Positions 12,674 to 24,000 are shown, counted from the first letter of the stretch. The stretch: 64,000 nt of DNA from Ectobius pallidus (GCA_964059195.1 CAXKWD010000005.1:97477882-97541881); one strand, 5' to 3'. Made by a program: numbers and translations. Notes: generated by a model from the letters alone, not told the origin.

Positions 12674-13395
12674 ATGTAAACTGCGCCACAGCGATATGTA
12701 GGTTGCGGCAGTAGTTATAGGCAAACAAAAGTTAGACCTAATATGTGAATGTTCGTTTCTACCTGAAAACGATAAAGTCACTAAATTCTGTGACTATGTG
12801 CTTGATAACTATACTTCTCCAGAGTTCAGACGCCCCGTTTCCACCCTCAGTATGGGCGAATGAACATTCCACAGAATGCAAAGAAACGACTATTGCAGTA
12901 GAATCATTTCACGCAAAGTATAATTCGATATTTTACCACGCTTTTTCCAACATCTTTCTTGTGTTAAATGCACTTCTCCAGTTCCAAACAAGTGCCTACA
13001 TAAAACTGAGAAGTAATGAACAAGGGATACCTGTAAGAAGAACAGATAAAATAAATGAGAAGTATTCTTGTCTATTCAATTGGAGAGAACAATATATAAA
13101 CAATGAAATATCCCGTTTTGATTTTATTAAGAAGGCGTCTTATGAGAACAAAGTGCTCATTCAAAAAAATTATGGTAGTGTTTTAACAATTTTATAAGTG
13201 ACGAAGCGTTCATGCAAAAGAAATTAGGGTACTGTTTTTAATATTTTTTAAAATGACAAAGCCACTAAGCCTAACATTTTTAACCACACCTATGCAATTT
13301 CATAGCCTGTCCTAAGTCTGGAGCAGTGGGAAGGACAATGTTAGTGCGTTAGTATGACGGTGACGCCATTTAAATGTCGGTGGCGCAGTTTACAT
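12674..13395 (+). mobile_element. Mutator-like element remnant
   Basis: A 16-base inverted repeat, ATGTAAACTGCGCCAC at 12674-12689 and its exact complement at 13380-13395, flanks a frame that resembles a Mutator-like transposase C-terminus. Further GCGCAG or GCGCCA motifs cluster at 13350-13510, as in arrays of terminal repeats. True outer ends and the usual 8-10-bp duplication could not be fixed, so the coordinates mark only the inverted repeat I can see. Confidence 0.5.
12745..13197 (+). pseudogene. Mutator-like (MULE) transposase C-terminal fragment
   Basis: A 150-codon frame ending in TAA. Residues 34-40 (PSVWANE), 53-63 (ESFHAKYNSIF) and 85-89 (YIKLR) match the pattern W-x-n-ES-FH-x-x-x-N-x-x-F, then a helix and YIKLR, that I know from the C-terminal part of MULE transposases abundant in insects. 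The first 30 residues look unrelated, and the frame lacks the DDE core and the N-terminal zinc finger, so this is a piece of a larger protein of several hundred residues. The inverted repeats at 12674 and 13380 support a transposon origin. Family assignment is from memory of motifs. Confidence 0.55.
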
Positions 13396-14298
13396 ATATC
13401 GGTGACGCAGTTTACATCGTGTAGGTTGGGGGAAAAGGTAAAAGTGGCGCAGATTACCTTTTCCCGTTATTAGAATTTTCACAATCAAAACTGCGCCACA
13501 TCACAGGTTTTCAGGCTGCTTTTGATTTAGCAGTCATTCATTCCCAAAGAGAAGAAGCCATTTAGATTTGGTTGAAATAGCATGATAGTGTTGTTAATAA
13601 TACAATAATAATTGTTGATTAAGCAGACTATGAAAGGGTGTTTATGTTTATCAATTAATATAATTTATTTTAATGAAGAAGGACTTTAAACATAAACTAT
13701 ATTAAACTTGGATGTTTTTTCCCCTTTTCTGAGTGAGCAGCCCCAATAAATTCTACAAGTCAGCGCGTATGCCTTGAGTCATTACTGGTTCCAGTAATGA
13801 TACTGTATTTTCCCCTGTTTCTCCAAATTAAATCAATACAACCCAGAAACTTCATGACAATAAAACAAAAGACGTTGGCGTAGAATGATAAGGACAGAAG
13901 TTTCTGTTCTAAAGTTTAGATTCCAAGACAAATTTCCTTCCTCCCGCTCTTCTTTTGACGCATTTATTCTATCGATAAATCAACCTGTCACATTCCTCTT
14001 GAAGATGCTTCCTATATTTCAAGTTTTCAACGAACCGATTGTTAGCACCCGGGCGTATCTTTAGTATACATCAAGCATGATTGTTCTGCTAAATTATGTA
14101 TCCTCGCCAAGATTTATCTTTCATTTTGGTCACCAAAAAAGTTTCCTAAAAGTGCTTTCATTAAGGGGACTCGAGCACACTTAATTTAATCTGCATTAAA
14201 ATAATGAATTTTAATGTGTAATTTCTCAGAAACTATTGGCAGTAGCGGGATCATTCTTTTACGTAGGCCTACTGTTACAAGGATATATTTTGAACTCT

Positions 14299-14801
14299 TT
14301 AACCTTTTCACTGCTACTGATGTATAAATGTGCCGATTCAAAAATTGTGTAAAGCGAAGATATAAGAGTAAGCGCAATGTTTTATATAAAATGTGAGGAT
14401 GTTTATACACGTATCAGGATTGTCATTTATGAAGAAGAGCTATTTCACTGAAATTTTTCTCATTAATTTCAAACAGATCACTTCACTTCATGGATGCGAG
14501 TGTATAAATTCTTGAGTGATAGGGAAAAAGCGAATAAGTTAAAACTCCAAAGTTTCAGGAATGACAAAAAACAATTTATTTCCACAGCATTTTAACAATA
14601 TTTAGATCGGTCCACCCATATATTTTTACACAGTATCTTATACTATGTAAAAATATCTTATACTATGTAAAAATATCTGGGTGGACTGATCTATATATTG
14701 TAAAAATGCAGTGAAAATAAATTGTTACTTGTCTCTCCTAAAACTTTGGTATTTTGACTTATTCGCTTTTCCCCTATCACTCTAGAATTTAGCTCTGCAA
14801 G
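14299..14801 (+). repeat. Unassigned 235-bp repeat, copy 1, interrupted
   Basis: It starts TTAACCTTTTCACTGCTACT, continues with TATATAAAATGTGAGGAT and GATTGTCATTTATG, and ends in the block consensus TATAAATTCAGCTCTG. Here the end block is split: a palindromic MITE (about 14512-14784) lies between TATAAATTC and AATTTAGCTCTG. Copies are at 22935-23168 (minus), 44716-44972 and 50171-50390 (plus). No coding frame and no tRNA boxes are visible. The start at TTAA hints at a TTAA-inserting element, but no matching right end was found. Confidence 0.6.
14512..14784. mobile_element. Palindromic MITE, nested
   Basis: Two long arms in inverted orientation, about 14513-14638 and 14660-14784. They start GAGTGATAGGG-AAAAGCGAA and include AACAATTTATTT and GGTCCACCCATAT. 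The centre carries a doubled CTTATACTATGTAAAAATAT. Both ends abut (T)AAATT-type sequence, consistent with insertion into the TATAAATTCAGCTCTG block of the surrounding repeat, with a few bases duplicated. No coding capacity. Confidence 0.7.
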
Positions 14802-15111
14802 CATAGGCGTAACCAGGCCGACCATATGGGGGGGGGTTATAACATCCGGGAGAGGGGGGTCCGGGGGTCCTCCCCCGGAAAATTTTAAAAATTAAGACGC
14901 AAAATAACGAGTTTTTCGCTTCCGGGGTTCTTCCCCGGAAAATTTTAAAAATTAAGACTCAAAATAACGAGTTTTAAGCTTCCCACGCTTTATACTTGTA
15001 TTAAGTAATTTATGGGCAGACTTTAAAAAATTATACAATTTTCCTTTTTTTTAATCAATGGGGGGGGGGTTCAAACCCCCAAAAGCCCCCCCCCCCCTCG
15101 GTACGCCTATG
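14802..15111. mobile_element. hAT-type MITE, copy 2
   Basis: Ends CATAGGCGTAAC and GGTACGCCTATG (one mismatch) are flanked by the perfect 8-bp duplication TCTGCAAG (14794-14801 and 15112-15119). The internal 61-bp GC-palindrome/AT unit occurs twice rather than three times as in 4985-5360. Otherwise the two copies share the left GGCCGACCATATGGGGG and the right ACTTGTATTAAGTAATTTAT. It inserted into the end of the 14299 repeat, next to the palindromic MITE. Confidence 0.9.
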
Positions 15112-15119
15112 TCTGCAAG

Positions 15120-17150
15120 GGTTAGTAGCTCTGGATATTTTGTGTACGTTAGATTAGATACCGGTACCCTTGAAAAGAGGAAACTTAAGAGGATGTAGTG
15201 GAACTAAAACAAACGAAAATGTTTAATAATATTTTCCAAGGTCCTGGGATTATGTGTTTATTCTACACAGGAAGAGTTCACTTAATTTCACACCTTGCAA
15301 CGTGACAGATTCTGTAAAGTGCACGTGGACTGTGCTTGGGATTTATTTTATTTTTCCTTGTATCCTCCACCTGTCTCATAATCACCTATAAATACCAGCC
15401 TAATGCGCTTGTGAGCTGCACTGCGACATTTCGATGGCAGATGATATTAACAACGCTAGTGAAAGTGCCTGCAGTGCAGCCAATAAGCCATCCCTTTCAA
15501 TTTTCTCTCCTGGTTCGAGTGAGAACACAAAACCTGTATTTCTTCTACAATAACCTGTTAAGCCTCTGACGCCTATGCAGTACTTACAATATTGTTATGT
15601 GAAATCTCACATTGATTTTTAAAAATTTTAAATGTGATAGAAGTAAATCAGTTTTCGTCTGTGATTACTTTCATGGATTTCTATGTTTAATTTTCGAGCT
15701 GAATTTAGAAACAAGTTCAGTGTATTGTGAAAGGCATTCGGTACAGTCAAACTTAACGGAAATTATGAAACCAAGAGAAACACTATCCAACGTGATTGAG
15801 GACATACAAACCTTGAATATAAATACAAGCATTGAAGTAATTAATACTAAGTAAGGAAAACCGCGTAAAAGATAAATAAGAAAACTGAGATTTGCAGCAT
15901 CTTCAGAAGGTGGCAAATTTAACATAATGCCAATTTTAAATAAAATTGTACCGTTCACCTCCCATTAACACTTTTAGTGGTAAGCTAACACAAATACAGT
16001 CACTTACAAAGATTCATATTTTAAGCAATAAATTGCTGTAAAAATTTCCACCCATAGACAAATGCCGGCAGAATTCAAATGCGTTTATTTATTGGTAGGT
16101 TGGTAGACTGATCTTTGAGAATAAACAAATGCATATTTTAAAATGTTTTAAATCGTGTCTTCATCGCTTCTCTGTTTTGACCAAATAGGACTGCTGACTA
16201 TTCCACTTATACGCCGCGTATTTGATATTGACCAATAACGTTTAGCAATTCCTCGGATATAGACCAATCACGATCGTTTGTCTTATGAAATGCTTGCTAT
16301 TAATATGAGGATGTTGTTTTATCGATAAAATCGTCCGCTCGTTACTGGACACGTAAGCATCAGTGTGCAGTGATTAATACGTCACATGCTGCCATTAGGT
16401 AACACGAAAACAGATTATTTTATACAACATGATTTGTTGGGATATTGAAATAATACAAATGTACATTGGTTAAAAACACAATTTCGATTCGGTGCAAGCC
16501 AATTGGTGTGCTTTTATTCTATTCTGCTGTTTGCTTACCTGAATGAAGTTAACTATGTCTTTTATGCACCATTGATAGCACTGGTTACAACATGGTATCT
16601 CGAATCGATTCATGGATGTTTGATTCATGGTTTGCCTAATCTCACAGCTGTTAAGTTTTATTTTTATACAACAAAGCACGAAAGTAATTATTATTTGTAT
16701 AATCCGTTACATTTTTATTCGTGGAATAGTATTAATAAATCCAACTCTCGTGGGATTGCCTATGATGATTTGTCTGAGAAGAAATGGTTTGAGTATTATG
16801 ATTACAAATATACATCCCTGAAATAGTGGTTTTTCATGGCTCTTTGCAAATTTAATTTTTGAACGAAATTAATGATCACAATAAAAAATATTCGTATCTA
16901 TAAAGAAGTATTTTAAACATTTATTTTGGCTTTCATTCCGCAAGATATTGGTTGCTGAAGTTGGTGGCCAGCAATCTTTCCACTGGCCAGTGGAGGCCAT
17001 TAAAATGGCCACGTGACAATAAAAGGGTTAAAGGGAATAGCTGCTTAATACTCCCTCAGGAGGTTCGGATTTTTCATAGAGAGAACGTCTATATAGAATC
17101 GGTTGCATTCAGTCTCATGAGATCAACTGAGGAGATACTCGAATAAAGAA
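15120..17150. other. No gene recognised
   Basis: Several frames of 60-107 codons overlap on both strands (for example 16503-16826 plus). None shows a domain, signal peptide or splice-site context that I can defend. CCAAT-like motifs near 16170-16265 are not near a recognisable gene start. Confidence 0.4.
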
Positions 17151-17154
17151 ATAG

Positions 17155-17285
17155 CGATTCCGGCCAAGAAAGCCGTCATTAACGGCCGTGGGAGTCGGAA
17201 TGCTGACCACACATCTCAATCGTGCCATCTGTCACTTAACGGAGATAGATAACGCAGCATTCGAGCGGAAGGCCCTGGCCATACA
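17155..17285 (-). repeat. SINE of the CCGTGGCGCTA family, copy on minus strand
   Basis: Read on the minus strand it gives GGCCAGGGCCTTCCGCTC, GTGTGGTCAGCATTCCGACT and ACGGCCGTTAATGACGGCTT. These blocks correspond in order to the 3' half of the copy at 10531-10650. The 5' GTGGCGCTA start is not visible, so this copy is truncated or diverged. Confidence 0.5.
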
Positions 17286-18505
17286 AGGATTATAATGCTA
17301 CAAAGTTTGATTTTAGTAAATTAACGGGGTTATTATACGATGTTAAAACAGAAAGAAAAGAAACACGAAATATAAAAACTCACTAAGCGGAGTTGTAGTT
17401 ACCTTTCTGTATGGAATTTCAATATACAATAAAAAAATTTAACTGGTAGGAATATAGACCTGTATGAAATAAAGATTCGGTACTCTACAAGTGCCGCGAG
17501 AAATGACGTTTAAGCGGTGCCTTATATAAATAACTGATTCATTCACCCATTCTTTGCGATACCTTTATGTAATGTTGAAACGCCCTATAATTTAGAACCA
17601 TGTCATTACGGCTTCATAAGCAACCCGAAATAGAAGACAATGTAGTTTAATAGATCTATTGTGGATCCACATCTGCGAGAGCTTTTAACCGAACATAAGC
17701 AATCTTCTCTTGTATTGAGATAAAATAAGAAGCCAGCCAATGAAAAATGTGAGATTTATGCGAAAATAATTTTCCAGCAGTTTAAAATGTATTTTTCTCA
17801 TAAGCAATTGTTTAGATTTGTACAATTTACAAATAACCAGTGATGATTCTATATTTAGATTGAACGCACTATTTCTGTATTTACAGAATTGTTACGCACC
17901 TTCTTTTATTATAACTTAGGCTTAATATCTGGTAGCAAACATGTCAGACTATTCGCGGAAAAATCTTTAACCAGAAACGGAGTCTACGTGTATTGTACTT
18001 CTGTTCTTCGCGGAAGACACAAATTTTGCAAGTAGGTTATGTTTGCAATCCTACGAGTAAAATAAAATAATTCTACCACGTGTATCATACACTATTGTTT
18101 AGACAGCCGTTAATAGGCCTAGAAGAACTTAATAATAAATATTACGTTTATTTTAATAAATATCACGTACCAGCCTCTAGTTCTTCTCGTGGTGCTGCCA
18201 TCTCGTATGCACGTTCTTTATTGTGTTCAGTGCTGTGATGTTTTAAAATATGAATCCTGCTTATTATAATTATAGCGTGTGTTTTATTAGAAACACCATT
18301 TTCACGTTGGAAAGACGAAAATAAGAAGGAAGTTTTAAATTGTTTAAGCATGTGTTGTACCGTACATATACATTTTCTTTCCTACTAGCTCTTCACCTAA
18401 CTACTCATATTGCGTATGAGTAAAAATATTATCACACGTCTCTTGATTTAACTAAAAATAAATAATGCAAGTTACCGTATTATAATTCGTTGCATGTGTG
18501 AATGA

Positions 18506-18575
18506 GTTCATGTTCCACGGCTTCGTCCCGGGTCTGGACCTGCCTTCGGGCAGAACACTCATCATCATCATCATC
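18506..18575 (+). repeat. Retroposon 3' end with (ATC)n tail
   Basis: GC-richer block GGCTTCGTCCCGGGTCTGG / CTGCCTTCGGGCAGAACACT followed by (ATC)5. A short structured block with a simple-repeat tail is typical of SINE or LINE 3' ends. The GCCTTCGGGC core can form a hairpin. No second copy was found in the window. Confidence 0.4.
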
Positions 18576-18756
18576 TCTTAATCAATTTATCAAATGATAA
18601 CTAAAAAATGAAAAAAGTCAAATAATAAAGAGATTCTCTGGCCATAACTATTAAAATACATAGCCACATTCTTATTAAGATTGGTTAATCAAATTTCTAT
18701 CCGAAAATTTTTGACCATTAAAGATAAAGAATACTGAAAGTACATTTTGTTAAATA

Positions 18757-18858
18757 TGTTCAATGAATACTCAAAACAGATTTCTTTAAATATTTTAAAG
18801 AGTTACTTTATATGCAGTGAATACTCAAAAAAGATTTTGTTAAATATTTTAAAGATAT
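18757..18858 (+). repeat. Two-unit tandem repeat, about 61-bp period
   Basis: GTGAATACTCAAAA-AGATTT followed by TTAAATATTTTAAAGA appears twice, near 18765 and 18820, with few differences. No coding function. Confidence 0.6.
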
Positions 18859-19005
18859 GTGTGTGAAATTTATGCAGGCGGTAAGTTTAATTCTTCTGTA
18901 AAAGCATAACATAAGCAAGTAATATTGGATTCAGAGTAGTAACCCCAGAACAATAATAATCATTTGTCCTACAAGTAGGCCTACTAAGTAAGGTATATAG
19001 GAAAA

Positions 19006-19254
19006 TCAATTTTTTGTCCATGTTTTATCTTCGGGATCTGTAGTAAAGCCAACCATAACTGAGTTATCTGTTGCTGGTATAAACTCCTCATGCATGTATA
19101 TTTTTCTTGTAATTGCTAAATCATTGAAACCCCTAAAGTTGGCAGATACTATCCAGCTTAACCCATGAACCGTAGTTCCATTGTTATTAGTTTTACAACG
19201 TCTTATAATCAAGGTGTGGGAAAGGGAAGATCTCTCAGTGTCAACAAGAGTTTC
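19006..19254 (-). other. Possible terminal exon, unassigned
   Basis: On the minus strand a frame is open from about 19254 down to a TGA at 19006, following an in-frame TGA further upstream. The predicted peptide has an even composition (for example NFRGFNDLAITRKIYMHEEF), ends KTWTKN, and has no low-complexity runs, unlike most open frames here. An AG in the upstream sequence (ACTGAACAG) could be a splice acceptor. I do not recognise the protein, and it may be a relic or chance. Confidence 0.25.
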
Positions 19255-19460
19255 TGTTCAGTCAACTAACACTAAGCAGGTAGTAAATAAACTGCAGATT
19301 GTTTTTCAAGTTAACATGTAGCGGGTATTGTTTGTGGATATAAAGTGATTCATTAACTTTATCTCGCAGGAACGTATTAAACTAGTACCCTTGACCTAGG
19401 AGAGAATTGTTTCAAGGCCATAGTGAAGGAAATAAAGTTGTTGGATCAGTGGCGGATCTG

Positions 19461-19800
19461 TGACAGTAGCATAATATTTACTTACTTATTCAATGGCAGT
19501 AGACAATTCCTAAGTAAGCTGAACCCCAAGGTTCATTGCCGCGCTTACCTGAGCCCGCCATTCAGCTCTATTCTGTGCTAATGCCATCCAACCATCCCTC
19601 GCAAATCCGACTTCCCGTAAATCTATCTTAATATTGTCATCCCACCTGCATCTAGGTCTTCCAAATGGTATTTTCCCTTCGAGTCTCCCGTCATTATTTT
19701 TTAGATAGCCTGTGTCTTTCCTCCTCCATGCGCGCAACATGTCCAGTCCATTTCATCTTCGTGATTAATTACCCTTACTACCTAATAAAATTGTTCGGTA
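19461..19800 (-). pseudogene. LINE C-terminal fragment and 3' tail
   Basis: The minus-strand frame 19740-19510 encodes PFGRPRCRWDDNIKIDLREV, then LAQNRAEWRAQVSAAMNL. This is the GRPR-RRW-DNI-DLRE ... LAQDR-WR--V--AMNL pattern found at the C-terminus of many insect non-LTR retrotransposon proteins after the reverse transcriptase. Upstream, another frame keeps GHVARM-like codons, so a frameshift is present. The 3' UTR has GCTTACTTAGGAATTGT and ends in AAGTAAGTAAA. The same protein piece, UTR and tail occur at 40566-40990, showing a shared 3' end. Strongly 5'-truncated. Confidence 0.7.
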
Positions 19801-19849
19801 TTTCGAAATCGTTTTACTGTCAGCTTCCATTGCAGTTTTGCAATATAAG

Positions 19850-20653
19850 CACGGTGGCCATATTTTGGTTAGTGAAAAACGAGACGATTTATCTCAAAAA
19901 CTCTCAACCCTATTTTGCTATGAAACATTATTATTAGGCTGGAACCAAATCTTTTCACATGATGATAGTAAGTACAAACAAGGACCTTCTTCCTATTTTT
20001 GATTATTCAACAAGACGTAGACTACGTTTGAATGACTGATGGTCAGAGTTAAAAAGAAAACAAATAGTAAGTTTATATAATTATTATATCATCTATCATT
20101 ACTCTTTTTTCATTGTTCATGAAAGAAGATGATTTGGATTCTTACTAATCATATTTCTCTGATGTAGCGAGAGTTTTTAAAGGTTCTTGTTTTTCTTGAT
20201 GTACTCGTACATTTCTGATACACATTTGTAAACAGTTCAATTACATTACTAGAATTGCTTTTACACAATCAATAGACATCGTGGACTTTTCTGCACCCCA
20301 AAAGTTATCAATGGAAAAGCCCGCTCGACCGAAGCAAGCAAAGAAAAAAGCCAGAAAATATCTGAAGATTAAAGAACATTTATCTCCTCTTATTTTTAAG
20401 TTGAACACGGTCAGTCACCTTTGTTCTGACGAAAGCTTCTAGTTTGTCCATTCTGTCAAAGTAGTTTCTGATAGATATGACTTGAAATTTTTGCTTCCCG
20501 CTTTTTTTTATAAAACAATTTTTAATTTTCTGTATGATTTTTATTGTCCCACAATAATCAGTTTTTAGAACATTGAGATTTTTATTTGGACGCCGGGACA
20601 GTGTCCCTAAAATTGAGACACTCCCGATTTACTTGGGATTTATGGTCACCGTA
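19850..20653. mobile_element. hAT-type DNA transposon, 804 bp
   Basis: Left end CACGGTGGCCATATTTTG and right end (complement) TACGGTGACCATAAATCC are related terminal repeats, flanked by the perfect 8-bp duplication AATATAAG (19842-19849 and 20654-20661). GGTGACCATA-type ends are known from hAT families. Near the right end, GC-rich sequence with GGGACAGTGTCCCTAAAATT is palindromic. A short plus frame near 20311 (MEKPARPKQAKKKARKYLK) is lysine-rich but too short to assign. Non-autonomous or internally deleted. Confidence 0.8.
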
Positions 20654-20661
20654 AATATAAG

Positions 20662-21790
20662 ATATTTGGACTATTTTGTTCGACTGGCCTACTAGCTAAT
20701 CATTAGGCTATTTTAGGTTGAAATGAAGTGCAAGACTTCGCTTCGTTCATCCATGTCCAATCTTGTTAGATAGAGCATGAAATTCAGCGAAGGATGCTGC
20801 TTGGACAAATTAATTGCGTTCATGAGGCGAAGTGAAGCAGCCATACTTGAAGTAGAAGTTTTGAACATCAGAACTCATCTGTAAAGTATTTAGTTTAATT
20901 AATCAACATTATTATATGAACGATGTCTTCAAAAGTTTTTTTAAGGAAAAGAAATAGTGCACAGCAAGCGAAGTTTGTAAACATGCACTACTGATACAAC
21001 CGCCATTATCATTGCTTCCTTTACGCAGAATCATTGAAAATGAGTGAAAAACTGAGCTCATTGGTATTAAAATTACAGAGCTTTTACTAAAAAAATATTG
21101 TATGCACCACATACGCAAAAACTTTAGCGGACTCATTCGTCCGCTAAATGCTTATTTTGCGTACTTGATACAGAAATAGCTAGTAACACAAGCGTTTTCT
21201 CTGTCGAACGCTACTTAAATCATATTGTCAGGAACGTTCTCAAATGAATATGACTATGTAAACAAATAAAAACAAAATTCAGATGGGAGGCATTTAGAAA
21301 AAAATTGTTATCCTATGCAATTCCCTTTCTGCCTAATAATCGGCCGTCTATCAGGATTGCACATTTCGTTACTTTCCTTTCGTCAAGGCAGAGTTGTTCT
21401 CGAAGAGAGATTAAAGCCTAAATTCATTTTAAAATCAGCTAGCCTATAACTAATCGACAAACAGCTTCTGCCTTCTGCTTAATACGTTTTAAACAAAAAT
21501 TGTTTTAATTTTAGGCGCTATTTTGATAGTATTAAATTTAACATCTATTTAAAGCTATTTTCGAGAATTTTTTTTAATAAAGTGGTAATAAGGAGGGACG
21601 TCAAAGATACGCTTCGTTTCACATCGAATTACAAGCCAGTTTCATCCAAAATATATTTTAAAGCAATAGTTAGGGGGGAAAAAACAATGTCTTGTGTCAC
21701 TCAAGGAAGATATCAGAAATTTATGGTCAGTCAATTCAGGACCCTCCAGAAACTTTATTTGTAAATACGTGCTTGCTTCATCATGTATAG
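20662..21790. other. No gene recognised
   Basis: AT-rich, with short frames only. A GCGAAG-containing inverted pair (near 20733 and 20826) is weak. No RNA gene or bounded element seen. Confidence 0.4.
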
Positions 21791-21796
21791 CAAACA

Positions 21797-22003
21797 TGCC
21801 TAATTTCGCAGTATCTTTTTATGTTATTTATTGCAAAATTGGGAACAGTAGTGGAAATATTTCATCTTATTCATCAAAGAGGGCATCTTCTCTTATATTT
21901 TATACATTTTTTATTTTTTTTATTTTTCTATTACTGTTCCCAATTTTGCAGTAAATAAAATAAAAAGATACTGCGAAATTAGGGGTACTGCGAAATTAGG
22001 CAC
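21797..22003. mobile_element. Palindromic MITE
   Basis: The left arm (21797-21855) reads TGCCTAATTTCGCAGTATC, TTTTTAT, TGCAAAATTGGGAACAGTA. The right arm (21930-22003) is its inverted copy with an additional internal repeat of ACTGCGAAATTAGG. The spacer is T-rich. The flanks do not show a convincing target duplication. Non-coding. Confidence 0.65.
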
Positions 22004-22515
22004 GTTTTCCCTATATTTCTGATGTGCAAGAGCCTATCTACTTTGAACTTTTCGTTCGGTGGAGAATGCTAAAGATTCCTGCTTTCTAAGCTGTTCAATA
22101 ATTAATTCTTCATTAATGCGAATGGCTACTTTTATCTCTCACGGGGAGCTCAGCACTCGATGTAGAGCGAGATGAGTAGAAGGGTTGAGATTGCGGAGAT
22201 ACCATCCGACCCTCTCTTGACGTCAGCTGTATCATACATACTTAATAACTAGGTTAGCTGTGCAGCGAAGAACTTGGAAAGAAGACTACGCTAACCAGTA
22301 ATAAATTATATTATTTTTGCTTTCCTTTATCCTGTCTTCTTTCATTATTTTTAACTCACCCCTACATTTCTTCCCTTCTTTTTCCTCTATTGTATCCTTA
22401 ATCAGGCTTTCAACATTTAATTCATTCTTCCCTTCCTTTTTCTTCATTCATTCATTTATTGGTTTATTTATGTAACACTATTCCGTAAATAATTATTGCA
22501 TTCTGTATTCAGGGA

Positions 22516-22701
22516 CAGTGGCGGACGCAGAGGGGGGATAGGAGGTTATATCCCCCACGAAATTTGAAAAAAGGCTATATATGCACTCTAAGTGGCCAGT
22601 TTTATAAACTTATTATATATGTAAGTTAATTAATTTTTTTAGTATTCTTTCTACCTATTCAAATCCCCCACCCCCGAAAAATAATTCTGCGTCCGCCACT
22701 G
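22516..22701. mobile_element. hAT-type MITE, 186 bp
   Basis: Perfect 16-bp inverted ends CAGTGGCGGACGCAGA and TCTGCGTCCGCCACTG, with the 8-bp duplication TTCAGGGA on each side (22508-22515 and 22702-22709). CAGTGGCG-type ends plus an 8-bp duplication are classic for hAT-type non-autonomous elements. Internal CCCCC and GGGGG runs near the ends are also inverted. Confidence 0.9.
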
Positions 22702-22934
22702 TTCAGGGATACCCATAATACGCATTTTCTTATCTTTAAAGCGAATTCCTCTTCTCTTTTCGTTTATTATTTCGTTTTATCTCCCTCTTTTCTATCGCCT
22801 TTTCCTCACCTTCAAACCTTCTTTACTTGATTGGTTGCTTCTAGTTCTACTCTTTCAGTTGTTTTGATAGGTCTAAGTCATTTTTCGCTTGTTTTTACTT
22901 TACTTTTAAATTCTTAATTCAGTAGTATATTAAC

Positions 22935-23168
22935 TGTATCAGAGCTGAATTTATATTTTAATATAAACACTCAAGTACAATTATTAGTAAGTTACAAGTT
23001 TGACATTAAGTGGGAAAATTTTATTGGAATAGCTGGTTTCCATATAAGAATATTTAAAACTTAAATATCTTCATTATTTTATAATAAAGCATTAATATAT
23101 AAAGCTTATAGTTTTATCTGTTTTCATTCAGTTTTCAGTAGAGACGTCAATAGCAGTGAAAAGGTTAA
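22935..23168 (-). repeat. Unassigned 235-bp repeat, copy 2
   Basis: On the minus strand it begins TTAACCTTTTCACTGCTATT, GACGTC, and ends TATAAATTCAGCTCTGATAC. The two ends match copies at 14299, 44716 and 50171, and this copy is uninterrupted, so it gives the family length of about 235 bp. Confidence 0.6.
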
Positions 23169-24000
23169 AATAGTATCTTTTTAACTTTCCTGGTAGCTTA
23201 TTTTTTCCTTATGCCCTCTTAATCGAGGAGCTAGTTGGAAAAACGGTCCCTTCTCCAAACACCTGTTTTGAGTAAATCAGCTCAAAGTTTTAAATGCAAT
23301 GTAATATATAGAGTATATGTTCTCAGTAATGAAGTGTATCTATGTCTGAAATTTCAAATTATTCACAATACAGATTTAAAAAGGCCTATATATGCATACT
23401 TTAAAAATTAAGGTGATATATTTTAAAGTATGCGCCTTTCTTCTGGAGAACATATTGTGTTGATGGATATGGACTGTAGATTAAATTCCAGTTTTACTTT
23501 TAAATCTTAGCGTTTTCATTCACAAAAAATATTTTTAATAGTTTTATTCGAAATTCTGAACAGAAAAAGAATATTCTTTGACACTTTTGATACTAATTAT
23601 GATCTGTAGTTGGATACATCATGATGATGTAGGATAATGGATGATTAAAGATGTAATTATTTTGCTCCAATACTTGATTAGTAATAATTTTTTTGCAGGA
23701 CTTAACTAATTAGTAGGGCCCGGATTTGTATGTAAAAAAATGTTTTTTTTTTTTTTTCTGATGCGTACATTCCTAAAACAAAGTTTAGTATCCAAATCGA
23801 GGTCCGACAAAAGCAAATTCCAAATTTTATTTCACATAACAAACATATTTCTACAAAAAAGTTATGTGAATAAATATTTTTGATATATCCTTCATAAATA
23901 AATATTTTAGTACTTTTCCTCATTCTCTCTTAACATTTTACAACAAAAATGTGTAGCCTATCTCGAAAGAATTCAATACAAATGCTGCACTTGCAATGAG

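Noticed and set aside
16165..16265. Promoter suggested by several CCAAT motifs
   Set aside because: No TATA-like spacing, no CpG-rich start region and no gene downstream.
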